A DNA stretch of 64,000 nucleotides, taken from assembly GCA_013396635.1 (NCBI GenBank), contig WBMW01005029.1, positions 661,508-725,507 on the forward strand, read 5' to 3'. Under the pieces are notes generated by a model, which was not told the DNA's origin, ran no database searches, and was given only the letters and a program-made list of their open reading frames with translations. The position numbers were made by a program, and so were the translations under genes. Shown piece by piece: positions 47,506 to 60,636 of the stretch. Every line of letters starts with the position of its first letter. Position 1 is the first letter of the stretch. The stretch is from Penelope pileata (taxonomy: Eukaryota > Chordata > Aves > Galliformes > Cracidae).

Positions 47506-47522
47506 AAAAAAAAAAAAAAAAA
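47506..47522 (+). repeat. poly(A) tract, 17 bases
   Basis: Uninterrupted A-run in intron 1 with no retroposon recognised alongside. Confidence 0.85.
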
Positions 47523-48292
47523 GTAAACGTCTTCAACTTTTTTTATGGTTCAAACTATATCAAAAGATTCTTTCATTTAATTGAAAGCTAAAACCTGCTG
47601 GCAAGCAAAAGTCACTGTGTCCAGCCTTCATGAGCAGTGTGTAACCCCTTAGCAATACGTAATGAGACCCAAGTCTAGAAATCTGGTGTCCAGAACAGTG
47701 CACAGATATTTCTTTTAAAGCAGTTTATAACTTCTAGAAGCTACTTCAGGTACCTTCTAAAGGTACTACTTCAACCCAAGCTTGAATTTCTGCTTTTAGT
47801 CTAGCTCTTAAATCTTGTCATTCATTGCAACAACTGCATCTTTTCCTTTCTACCTTTCTAATATTTATTCTTTCCATGAGTGACTGCAAACTCTCCTGCA
47901 ATTCAGCACTTTCAAAAAAGTCATAAAGGACACACAAAGCTAACTAACAAACCAACACAAATTACAGTAGTTTTGGTGAACTGACACTCAGCACTCCCTT
48001 TCTCACAACTTACATGTTTTTTTATAGCTGTTCTGTGACCTTATGGGACATCCTGAATTTCAGCTGCAGTCAAATCCCCCTTAAGCTCCAAAGAAAAGTC
48101 AGAGAAGAAGTGAGGCAAAGTTCTGTTCTCCTTCCAAACAGAGAGTACAAAGCGATTGCAAAGAGTGTGTAAAACAGTGCTAACTTTCTAAGTGAGCATA
48201 GAAAGTGCTGAGCAAGGAGAATCAGGCCTCTTAGGGTTTTTTGTAATATCACCAACAGCTGTTAATACCTGCTCAAAACTGCTGTTGAGCAG

Positions 48293-48347
48293 AAAAAAAA
48301 AAAAAAAANNNNNNNNNNNNNNNNNNNNNNNNNAAAAAAAAAAAAAA
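48293..48347. other. assembly gap (25 N) inside a poly(A) tract
   Basis: Sixteen A, then N at 48309-48333, then fourteen A. The gap is probably an unresolved homopolymer, and the 25-N length is likely a placeholder. Confidence 0.95.
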
Positions 48348-51300
48348 GCACATACATATACACAGATACTGCTTTCAGCCATATCCTCATTACTATTTAA
48401 ATGAGATTTTACTTTAGCAAATATGGCCTTTCTTCTTCCTTTCCCAGCCCCAACCAGCCACTGTAGAAAATAGGAAGGAAATTGTGGCAATTACAGAGAA
48501 TATTACACTTAATATTCTAATCCATTGCATCAGATATAGGAGATCCCAGATACAATGACAGAAGTTAATCTGCCTAAACTATATGCAGCACTTCTAAGAA
48601 GGTTAAAATATTCACAACGTTTCCTTTAATAGGACACCTTGTTCCTACAGTCATTTAGACTCCACCTACTTTCTACTTGTGATTAGGTAAATTATAATCG
48701 TGGTGAACTGATACACACACACACCCTATCTAAAATGGTGTTATAGATCACTGGCCTCTGTGTGTGTGTATGAGACAATTTTTTTTATCAAGAACATTTT
48801 TGAACATTTGCAAAAAAGTTATTTGATAGAAAATTCCAGATTGTTTAAAAATAATCATGATTTTGTTCCACTCCCCAAAACAAGAGAATTGGAATTCAGG
48901 ATCAACAACTGCAGACATGAAGCCTGCACCCCACAAAGTGACTGGACTAGTTGCATTTCCTTGTTTTCTGGGTGACTGTTGCATTCCAATGTTTGTGCTG
49001 TTAAAAACTCTCAGTGCACGCTTTTAGCTTGATTATTCAAACACAAGATAAAGAAGCCTGCTTATTTTTTTCAGTAAAATATGAGTTTCATGGTACTCAG
49101 TTTTGAAGCTTTAAAGAGAAGATCACTTATTAACAGACTTGTAATATTATCCCTATGAGCTTTACTGAGAAGTAGTATCAGAAGAAGTTTTTTGGTTTTA
49201 CTTCTGCTTTGACAAAATGAGGGAGACTGTACTGTCCCAGGTTCTTCCATCTCTAATCCTTTTAATTCTCATACTACTTGAATAAAGACTCTCAAAGACT
49301 TTGAAAATGTATTCCTATTTTTCGCCCGTACATAGATATTTGTGGTTCAAAAGCATGCATTTTAGAAAGGGAAATAACAGTTCCTGGAAGTACCAAATCC
49401 ACCAGAGGGGAAAATAAGCAGATGAGGGCAGCTGGGTGAGCTGTACATATACAGTCACACCACTGGCACCATTTTAGAAGCACCACAGCAACTCGCGCAC
49501 AATTTCAGAGGAGATGGAATTCATTACAGAAGCTTGAGTACCACTGAACAAAAACAGAAGTCAGTCTCCAAACTCAATGCTCAGTATATTTCCCCTACAC
49601 ACAACTCTAGTTGTAAACAAAACATATTGCATATGGCTAGAAAAACAAGGAGAAGAATGGTCCCACTTCAATCTCCTCTGTCGTATTTTTGGCTCGGTCC
49701 CTTGGTGAGTTATCTGCTTTTCTCTTTCCTTCCAAATGCCTTCCACGCCATCTGTTTCCATATAGATACTTTTTTGTTTTCCTCTGCAGTTTTAATTATT
49801 TTATTCTCTACAATTAATATCAGTTACAAAAACATATGCAAAGTATGTTCCCTATAACTACTCTCATGCTGCTTATTGGAAAATTATTCAAATACATCAT
49901 ATATGTTTTTAAAGTACACTTCTTGTGTAATCTTCTAAGAGAACCACTGGAACTAATCTCACAAAGAAGAGAATAAAACCTGTGTGAGATTACTTCAGAC
50001 TCTACAAATATCAAAGAGCATAAAATAGGAAATGAAATAGATACAGTATTTGTAATTCCATTATTGAGAGGCACTGTGAAGGAAGATTTAAATAATTTAT
50101 TTTTCTTTTCACAGTGGAAAAAAAAAATAAGCATGTCAACAAAGTCTGATTTAAGCTACCCTGGCAAATGCCAGGGCCATCTAGTAAAGTATGGTCATGG
50201 CCATGAAATGATACTGGAGACACTTTTGTGCCCATAAAGCAATTAGCTCTCTAAAAGCATTAGCTCCTACCATGTTAAAGGACCTATTAATTAGAGCTAT
50301 AACCCTGTTAGTCACTAATGTAAGGCCTACAGCACAATTCAGTAATTTTGTTTATGCTTGAAGGAAGTTGGCACACATTCATAGTCAATTTATTACAGTA
50401 CAATCCTTACATTCAGAATAAACTGTAAACGAATTTGTATGAGTGTTCCCAAACAGCAGGCAAGAAAATTCCTGCAAGAGTCTCAAGACATTTCATGAGG
50501 AAACTGTTCTCATTACCCAAAGAAATCACCAACAAAGACTCACTAATACCAAGTGGATAAACACTCTTACATGAGCTGGAAGAGACAGGAGGGCAGAAAG
50601 CAGAGCCGCTTGCAGAAAGAGCTGCAGAGGGAACCACATCAATTTCCTCCAACGACACGGAGAAATAGGAGAAACACGGAGAAAGAAGCCCCCATAAAGG
50701 CAAGGGGATAGGAGAGAGAGAAGCCTCATGGGCCCAAGAGGGACACACAGTCTCGTGGTAGGTTGGGTTCAAGAACGAGGAAGACGTTTGCGACCAAGCC
50801 TCCTAGGCCAGAGGACATCATCTTAAAACGTGCTCATCTGCTCTCAGAGGCACTGACACAAAGAAAAGCCACGTACATTGCTGCACATGAGGCAAACCTG
50901 CTTTGTGAAACTTCTCTACTTGGTGTCATGCTGGAACAGCCAAAGCAAAGGTAAAGGGCAGTGCAGGTTTGCTTCAATCCAGGAGTGTCCTTCACACAAC
51001 CTCTCACCAAAGACTCACCACAGAAAGGAGACAGCAGAAAAATACAGTCACCTCAGCAGAAGAAAGGAGATTGAAAGTGGCACCCACACACAATTCTTAC
51101 ATTTTATTTTTGAGGGCAACTGCTAATGCCGTGACTCTCCAGAGCCTTTCCTATTTTCTAAGCGAAGATTCCCAGGGAATATCTGACCCAGCTAAATTGT
51201 TGGCAGCCCTCTCAGTTACATGCACTAATGAGCACTTCCAAAGGCTCAGTGTCCTCTCACCCAGCAGGAACCCCACTAAGTAAAACAAAACTACACTAAT

Positions 51301-53381
51301 ATACCCCCTCCCACCTCATATTTCTGCTAGTCTTTAAATGTCAGTAGACAAATAAGGAAGCAGAAAGCTACTCAGAAGCACAGATTCTGTCCTTCCCTCT
51401 CCTCCTTTGCTACTATCTCTCTTTTCCAAATACTGGCAGAAAAGATATAAAAATGTTCATTTTTTCAGCCAAGTTCCATGTAAAGCTTTAGTGGTTCTTG
51501 TACGTATGAAAATGCCCCTTTGGTTACAAAGGATACAGATGTACAGCTGCCAATTTGAATACACAAATGCTTTCATGTGCATGTTTAGAAACTAGTTGTA
51601 GTCTCCTCGTAAAGGCCTGATCTGTAATTTAAGAGCTCCAGCTGCTCAGAGAGTTGTTTTGCTCTCACAGCTTAGAAAAAACTTTCCACACCTAACGGAA
51701 ATGTCCTCTAATCCAGTATGGAGGTGACACTGTAGAATGACAGGTATTCCAATGTCAGGTTCTTGAGGAGCAATGGGGAGTAATTAGCCAGAGTAATTAA
51801 TCCGTTCTCAGTCTGAGTCTCCCTTACTAGGATGCTGCCAGCCACTAGCACAAGAACTAGCACAGCATCCACAAGCTCTGGACATCAGGACTGGAATACA
51901 TGACAGAATTTCCCATGGTAAGGACTAAAAAGAAGCTTTGCTTTGTTCCAGGAGAGGAGAAAAACAATAAGAACATAACACAAAACAAGTGATAGAGGCA
52001 AAAACAGAAAAGAAACAAACACTGGAGATGAAGAAAAAGTGAACAGAAAACATGCAAAGTAAATAACCAATTATTTAATAGGACTAACTGTTCAAAATGA
52101 AAAACAAACCCTACAAAACAATCCCATATGTATTTTGTTATTAGCTAATCTAGAATTTTACTCATGTAACCCTTGTTTTACTTGTTTCCACTAGGAGCAT
52201 TACATTTTTGTCTTTCTTTACTCTTAAATCTGATTCTAGTTTGGAGCTAGCATTCTCTTTCATGTGGACATGTGGGCAGCAAGCTCATCAAAACAGTCAC
52301 AGAGGACTGTTGTTGCATTTTAAGAAGGCAAGAGTAAATATTCAAAACTGGTCAGAAAGGGAAGGCTGCATGCAAAAGCTGCTTGCTCCGCAAATGAAAA
52401 AAAATGAGAAAAAATGTTTTAAGAATTATGGAATCTAAAGAAAAAAGGAGCTCTTACCAACTGTAGTTTAAATTCATCAAAATGAAGATGTAAACAAGGT
52501 CTGCAAGAATTCTCAGATTTAAGTATTAAGTACTGCTATTGAGTAAGAAAAAAAATCAGTAATTTTCTAGATTTATAAATTACTGAAATTATAATTCTTA
52601 ATAGAAACTATTTAGGAAATTTGCTTCATTTTTCCTTCCTAACCAACAACGCTTTCTTCACCAGCATCTTACAAACATGAGAGCTAACAGTTTCTAAACC
52701 ACCATGTAGGTAGGCACATACACTTTTTCAGCTGACAACATTCTCTGTGATTATCATTCTAAAAAGTAATCAGTCTATTTTAGAAGATGGCAATCAGTTA
52801 TATTAAGCAACACTGTAACAAAATATCAATCAGTCTTTTCAAAATGATTTCATCACTGATACTAGCTGTAACTTTCACCCTACATGCCCCAACAAAACAC
52901 TTGAGTGCAAGGCCAACTGCCAGCAAAAAATGCAAGTGAAAAATAACATTGTAGTCACTGTACTCTTTTAATTGTTCCCACGTAGCTAGTGGTTAAACCC
53001 CTGACTTTAGCTTTAAACACATTCTTTTGTATAAACAGGGTAAAAATAGCGCTTATTCACAACCCTAAGAAGCTACCATTAGGGACCCCAGAAGTAATCA
53101 GGGAAAATAAAATACAACATTTCACATTAAACACACTAAAGATCAAATAAGGCATAATCCATATCCCAATGCTTCTATAAACTCCTATTTTCTTTTGCCA
53201 CATGCACATACTACGTGCAAAGAAGAACAAGAGCAATGTTACGTACTCTTGAGTGCTACTACCCATGATGCGAGTTAAAGGACCAGGCTCCCGATGCTGG
53301 ACATCTGTACTTCACATCATGAGATGCGTCTTCTACAAATAAATACCAGATGGTTTTATACCATATCATATGTGCACATGG

Positions 53382-53404
53382 AAAAAAAAAAAAAAAAAAA
53401 AAAA
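53382..53404 (+). repeat. poly(A) tract, 23 bases
   Basis: Uninterrupted A-run in intron 1. Confidence 0.9.
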
Positions 53405-53999
53405 CAACTTGAGGCATGCAATACTAAGTCGTGAAAATTTCATTCTAATTATGATAGTGACCTAAGCTTGCAATTCAGGGGAAAGGGAAGAGAGGAAAGA
53501 CAGACAGCCTAAATGGGCATAATCTGGGTGCACAGCACAGTGATATTTCAATATGTCTAGACAGGAAAGGGAACAAGATGTGAGGCAGCACTGAGCAGAA
53601 GCTGCAGGGAGTTCTGCGAGTCCAGTCCCAGCTCCAAACCTGCACTGCCCACAGCTCCATCCTGTCCTCTAAATCACAGGGCAACCAGCACATACCAACA
53701 GGGCTGGGGAGGCGATGAAGAAACTGAACATCTCTAGGCCTGATCCGGGCGATAAGCCCATCCTTCAAGTTCAGACAAGGTGATACAGCTCAGCCCCTTC
53801 CTACCAGGCAGACTAAAGTAAACACCTTCCTCATACTTTTTGCACAGAGGATGCACTCATGCAATCTCCAGAGTTTCTAGGGATACAAGAAATACTTGGT
53901 TGTATAAGTAGCCAACTGTGTCTCAAAGGACAAAGAGCAATTCCCTCACCAAAATAAGGCACCTGGGCAAAGTCTTATTATATATATCCTAAGACTATA

Positions 54000-55000
54000 T
54001 AAGTACTGATAGGTTGGCCCTTGTCATTAGATTTTCTGGACAGTCACATCTGTCCAGCAATTATCCACACACAAGTCTGCCATAGCTGGTTATGCGAGCC
54101 ACTTGGGCTTTCTTCCAAGATACGAAGCCAGAGAAAGTGGGACAAGAAGACTTCGCTGTATTTGTGAAAAGGAATATGCAAAACATCTTGGTCATATCTC
54201 TTCAACTTCAATGATTTCTTAAGTATTATGGAGAGCCCACTCAGATGATGACCAGGCAGAGTCCCACCTGCCCAGTAGCACCACCTTGGTGACAAACATG
54301 CAGAGCAAGTGCTCCAGTGAAAGAAAAACATGGGGGACAAGGTATCCTTGGTAATGGAAAAAAAGTAACACCCTCTTCTGATTGTAGGGGTCACAAGCCT
54401 CCTCCTTAGGACACTAAATGGATATAGATGTCCTTTCAGTAGCCTGGAACAGCTGGATGCCCAATGGCCCCTTACTGCAAGCCGTACTCTCCCATCCTTC
54501 CCAGATGGCAACCAGTTGGAAGCAGACTGGGTGGCACATGGAGTTCAGACAGCATTAAGATGGTGGTCTTCATAAGGTAGAATTGCCAAGCTACTGACTG
54601 ACAGACCACCCTGGTGGACAACCATCAGAGAGGGATACAGTGCATTTTGGGATTCAGAGGAAGGCCTGAGAGAGATGTTCTGTACCTCCCAGAGCTAATG
54701 AGGCCAGCCACAAGACAGCTTTCCTATCAACAAACAAATGCCCTGCGCTTGATCTGGAAGATGAAAGGGCTCTTTGGGTGTTGCTAGCAGTGTGAATGTG
54801 CCTGTATCCATGAATTTGGCAGAGGCAGTGACAATTTCTGTCTCCAACAATTCAGCAACATTCTGAACACATCAGAGAGAAACTCCTCTGGACCTGTTCA
54901 GCATCAGTTGATGTAACCTAACCTCTGCAACAGCCAGACACTACTCACACACCAGTGCAAGATAACTTATCTGGAGAAATATCCTCTATCCAGTTGAAGT
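54000..55000. other. unassigned moderately GC-rich block
   Basis: About 1 kb with base composition unlike the flanking AT-rich intron and a 155-codon open frame on the minus strand (54044-54511). The translation has no motif I recognise. It could be an old retroelement or LTR remnant. I see no terminal repeats or reverse-transcriptase motifs. Confidence 0.3.
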
Positions 55001-55187
55001 GCTTGGATCAAAGCTGAATTACAATTTTACAGGAAAGTACTTATGTGAGAAGACTCAGAGCGTGACAAACAGAGTTCAAAAACATCCAGGAAAGCAACAT
55101 AATAGAGCACAGTACAAAAGGCACCAACCTTGTCCTGAATCAGAGGTTGTGCACCTGCATCAACACCACTCCACACACAGTGGGGAA

Positions 55188-55217
55188 AAAAAAATAAATA
55201 AATAAAATAAAATAAAA
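55188..55217 (+). repeat. A-rich (AAATA/AAAAT)n simple repeat
   Basis: aaaaaaaataaataaataaa then ataaaataaaa. A simple A-rich repeat of the kind that often marks a retroposon tail. Confidence 0.85.
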
Positions 55218-56021
55218 GGTTTCTCAGTTTCAGCTCAAACCACATGAATACAACTGTGTGGCTCCAGGGACTGCGGTAACATACTCATCAACGGGATGTG
55301 CGGGCTAAGGTCTGAGCACACTGCAGTGGAGATGTGCCCCCAGAACATCTTGACAACATGCTTAGGGAGCACCCACCAGTGCTGAAAGGCAGCCAAGAGC
55401 CTGGCTCCAGGCTCCCATGAAATTTTAGGTGCAAGCTTAGATTATAACACACTATCTGAAAGGTTAGACAAGTCTATCATGTAGTCTTGGAAAAGACTAT
55501 CATGTAAAGTTGCTTTGTCGTCCTGCCACACCCTGCCCCATTTCTCGCTGCTGCGGCTCTGTACAGAGGTGCTGATCAGCAGTCTGGCTTCAGCTGCATT
55601 TTTCACCCTACCTGCTAGCTTCCAACTCTAACCTACTAACTAGCTATAGCTCCCTTAGCAGTCTCTTCAGAAGTGTACAACAGAAACTGAATTTGTGCCT
55701 TATCTCTATTTCAGACATTAAATATATACATATACTTAAACTGAAACTTCCTAACAGAAATTATAACAGTCTATACTGAGGCCTGAGTTTAGTAAAATCT
55801 GTACCAAATAATTCTGCAAATGAACAGTTAGTGAAAACATACAAGTGACTGTGTCCCTTAAATTCACTAAGAGAGGAAGACTAAACAATCACTTCAACAG
55901 TTCAAAGGAGGCCCAAAAAACTACATAATGTGACAACATCACAGATTTTAACACCATACATCTTCATAAGCTGTCTTCCTGATTTGAAGTACAAAGTGCT
56001 TTCACAGCTTTCACAGCACGA

Positions 56022-56053
56022 AGCTCATAAAGTTTATGGAAACTTTATGAGCT
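56022..56053. repeat. perfect 14-bp inverted repeat with 4-base loop
   Basis: Left arm agctcataaagttt (56022-56035), loop atgg, right arm aaactttatgagct (56040-56053). The arms are exact reverse complements and stop abruptly at both ends. Confidence 0.95.
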
Positions 56054-59000
56054 CCTACTTACGAGGAGAAAAAAAGAGCGCACATATTTTTCTAAGCTTT
56101 TACCTCAAAGAAGAACAAGTACCATAGTGCAAATATCCTTCCCTGAAAGAAGAAGGCAGGAAGAATTTGGGTCACCAGACAGACGATTGGATATTTTAAT
56201 TAGTACATAATATTTTTAATGACATCTGTACAATGTCTTATTATTTATTGCATTAAGTCTCTTTTACCCTTAAACCAAAACATTACTGCAATAAAAAGTT
56301 AGGCTGTGATTCTTACAGCAAGCCATATGAGCAATTCTGACTATACTTCTCATTTATAATGCTGCTTTGATGTACCTACTGTGTGCACTGCGAAACTAAA
56401 GAGATGCTTCTGGTGCAAAGTTCGGAGCAAAGAAAGGTGTGTTTAAACAAGGCATCAGTCAGCAAGCTTTCAGAAGCTTACCAACCAACAACCAAACGTC
56501 ATTCAGAAGTTGCAATTTCATTTACCTCATTACAGCATGTGGAAATCAAAGTTGGGCTTGTGTTTCTTTTTGTGAAGTGCACTGCATTATGCAATTAGTA
56601 CATGACGAGGGCAAGGCAAGCTCTCCGCAGCTCCATAAGAAGAATGTAGGTGCTCCACTGTATTCCTTACCAGGGAATGCCACAGGATCCCAGTGATCTC
56701 TTCTCACACTGCAACATGCCTTTTGCAGGTAGAGGACATGCACACTACTCAATCATTGAATGGTATGAGCCAGGGCAAAACTAGCCAGAGATTAAGCTTA
56801 CATCAGGTTTAGAGTGGCTGCTAAAGGCTGAAATGTATCTTTAAAAACCTGTCAGTACAAAGCTAAGCTACCAAATACCTTTTTAACAAATTTGAACCAA
56901 TAGATTTAAATTATATCAGATCAACCTCTTACAGGAGGTGGTCATAGCCAGTACTGGGACTCATAAAAATGAGTTGTCTTGACAAATCACAGTCCCATAA
57001 TGATCACATTAAGCTGCACATACATAGGCTTCTGCCAGAGGGTTCCGTCAAATCTTTCCTTTCCTGTGTGTCCCTATCACTTCCGTTGTGTCAGTGCTGT
57101 CACAGCAGCCACTTGCTGAGCCAGGTGAAGAAACCAATCAGTCTGAAAACAACACTTGGAAAAAATACTGCTTTCACAGGGATTATTTTCTTGATGCAGC
57201 TCAACCTAATTCAAACAGATCAGAAATGCCAATGCCAGGGTAAGAAAAACGTGTAGGTGAGAGATGGAAGGAAACTTCACTTGCAGTGACATCCCCACTC
57301 TTTTCAGCTTCCACATATCTTAGCCTAATTTGGCTATGACCTGCACCCACTGTCACTGTGCATCAAAATTTCTGCTGGTTTGAGCCCTAGGAGGTTTCCA
57401 AGATGAAAAGAAAAGATTTCAGGAAATAGGGTGGCATCTCTCTCCCGAGAGATGTTCTAGTTCTGTTTCAACAGAACAAGAAGATATTCCTCAAGTCTAC
57501 TTGAAATACAGACTTCTCAGGAGAGGACGACACAGCCAAGCCATTGGAACCATTTCAGTAGGGCACAAAAGCCCACCCTCTGCAAACATGGTCAATAGGA
57601 ACAACTTTTCCCATAAAAACAATGCTATTACCAGTGTTCCCTTATCTGCTTGTGGCAAAGGAAACGTGGTGAGGTTCAAGAAGCTATAGGATGGATTTTG
57701 TTTGACCTATCATCCTATTGGCAATAGCAAAGAAAGAAACCATTTTCAATTAGTCCATGGTAACCACAGCTCTGGTCTCCCACTGTGACTGCCAAATGAG
57801 TAATGGCTACGTCGGTAACAGTATTTATCAGTACCCCATCACTGTTCAGCAGCTGAGGCTTTCAGTTACTGCTCTAAGCTCCTTGCTTTGTATCTGGGAT
57901 CACAGACTCATAACCATGGCTATAACCACAATTACTATACAACTCCTTGGGTAATTACAAGCACAAAAGAGCTTCCCGATTCACTTGCACAGTTAAAATC
58001 TAGCCTTGCACTCTCTCAAACCAGTCAGAAATCTCCCTGTTAGCTCCTGATATAGCAAACTTCTGGACCTTAATGTTGTATTTTACTAAAGGCAGAGAAC
58101 TTCTGACAGAGGGAACACTTCAACAGTGGCCTCGAGTCCAGCCAGATATTGTTCTGACACTGACACAGCAATCAACTAAAAACAAACAACTGATTAAAAA
58201 TAAGAAAAAACAATGTGCTTTTCTAAGTGCCATATCACTAAATGTTGGCAAAACAATTCTCACATGCCCACTTAAGTATATAAGCATTCTCCTGGCTTTC
58301 AAATAGGGAAGTGAAGTTAAAAGTATATGACATCCCTAAGTCCAAGAGAAAGCCGCCTGGGTGATTTAGGGACTGAAGGACAGAAAGAAGAGGTAGTCTA
58401 AGGAGTGGTAAATTGAGGAGTTGTACTGACACTAAACCAACCAAATATACCAACTGTTCTGCTGCAGCTTGGCACTGAATATGCATGATGAAATATTTAT
58501 CTATGTGCTGAAGACAGCATTATTCTTACCTTTTTGCTTTCTCACGTCTAGGATGCCTTGATCATACTTTTAAGCACACTAAAACCTTTTGGTTTTGCTC
58601 CTCCTCAAATACTTCACCCCAAACCATTTCACTCATCCAACTATAACAGAGGCAATGCAAAAGAAATATTCCAATATGATTTCATATATTTGTCAACTCT
58701 TGGTCTAAGAAGCCTCCTTAGGAAAAGCGTATTGTAGGGGGAGGACAGATGAAGTCTCTGAAATCCTCGTGAAAACATATCAAGGCTAATGGGACTGGGA
58801 TGTTGCAGCAAGCAGGGCAGGGGACAGCTTCACAGAACAAGGAAGAACACGGAACGGGTGATCATCAAGGGAAGGTACAACCAAGCAACTGTTTCTGTGC
58901 TACTTTCCACTCTGCTGCGATAGGAGACAGTTGGCACAAAACAGTGACCAAAGAGTAAGTGCACAGCTTCAGCTTTTTGGGGAGAGAAGAAAGGTAAGTT

Positions 59001-60160
59001 GCTGATGTATTCAACCCATTACACTGCTTGGGATACCACTAAAATCACCCGAGGAAATGGTTGATAAAATTGCATCTTATAAAATAGATCAAGTCAATTA
59101 CTCCTTACACATCCAAATACTTTAAAGAATAAAAATCCATTTTTTTCCTAACTGTTTGGCTATAAATATTTGAAATCCCTGTCTGCACACGGTTATTTTG
59201 AGATCAAAATTCCAAGGCAGAGACAGGTTCACTGGAAAGCAAGCAGCCCTTGTAAAACAGCCCATTGTCACACTGGAACTATTCAACACTTACTAGCGCG
59301 GAATTTTTCATCCCCAGTCAAGTTCATTTACTGAGGAGTCCAGAATGACAATCACTGACCCATACAAAACAGGAATCCACAATGCCACTCATAGCAGGAA
59401 CTTCTCTGTATTGGTCACTGCAATTATGGGCTCAGTTCAGCTGTAGTATTCTGATTTATAGAAGAAAAATGAAGGCACACACCGAGTAACTCTAGTAAGA
59501 AAGAAAACTACAGGGATGGATGCTCGTGTGGCAGGTGTCACTGAAGCACATGTTGAACAGCCTTTTAAAACCATAACTCTCTCAACTCCGACCTCTCTGG
59601 TGACAGCTATGAAATGAAAGCACCAGCAATAACAATAGATTATTAACACTTTTTAAATGAATGCCAATAAAAGCAAACATAAAATGCCCTTAGTCTTGTT
59701 CAAAACCAAAATCGGCAATTCTGTTCTTCAAAGAAAAGGATGTTAGAGGAATAAATAAAAAATATTCATTTGATGCCACATTTAATGCTGAAGTTCAGAT
59801 TTACAAGGCACCCCCAGCACTTTGCTCATCGGAAGTTCAGCTGCATTCTAATTTTGCATAAAGTCCACACGCTTACAACAGCACATCCAGTAATGTCTTG
59901 CATTATGCTCTTTCTCATCTAGATTTGTACACACTCGAGAAAGTCCTTAATTAAAATGTTCAAAAGGCCTTTATGTTTCACATTCCTTACAGCTAGACAA
60001 GCATGTCATTTCATTCTGTGTATGTTACTAAAATAAAAAAGAAAGCCTGTGTGCAGTTGTGAGTCCTGATTCTCCTCTGTTCTGCTGCACAGCACCACTG
60101 ATTCAGCAGTTATTCTCATCTGAGACCTACTTAAGGGCTTGACTGAGAGTAGACCTGAAT

Positions 60161-60192
60161 ATTTTCACTGATAGCAATTTTCACTGATAGCA
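60161..60192 (+). repeat. 16-bp tandem duplication
   Basis: The unit attttcactgatagca is repeated exactly twice, head to tail. Confidence 0.95.
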
Positions 60193-60618
60193 AAAGGTGT
60201 TAAATCCAATCCTCATCCACAACATAGAATGATCTAGGTCAGTTAGCAAACTGAGCTTATAGAAATAATGTTGTTTTGTAACACTGACAGATGCTAAATG
60301 GATATCAAAGTGCAAGAACCAGTGACCACATCTGCACAATGAGGACTGCCCTGACAAAGAAGAGCTTGAGCAGAGCACAAAGGAGATACAACTCAAAGAG
60401 CGCTCCAGCCAGATGCTTAGAAAAGCAAGCAGGCCTGCAGTTCATGCAGCTAGATGAGGGGCGAACTAGCAGCATGGAAGTGGTTTTAGCTGTGTGGGTG
60501 ACCACTCATGAGACTGACACCGAAGTATCCCAGGTAATTCAGGCTAGGAGGTAAAGAAGAGGCAGAACAGTAGGACACATGTAAAGGAGAATGCTGAAAA
60601 TTGAATGAACTGAAGAGT

Positions 60619-60636
60619 CACACACACACACACACA
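60619..60636 (+). repeat. (CA)9 microsatellite
   Basis: Uninterrupted CA dinucleotide repeat. Confidence 0.95.

Noticed and set aside
48188..48490. Open frames across the N-run
   Set aside because: They exist only because poly(A) and N are read through. The sequence is unknown there.
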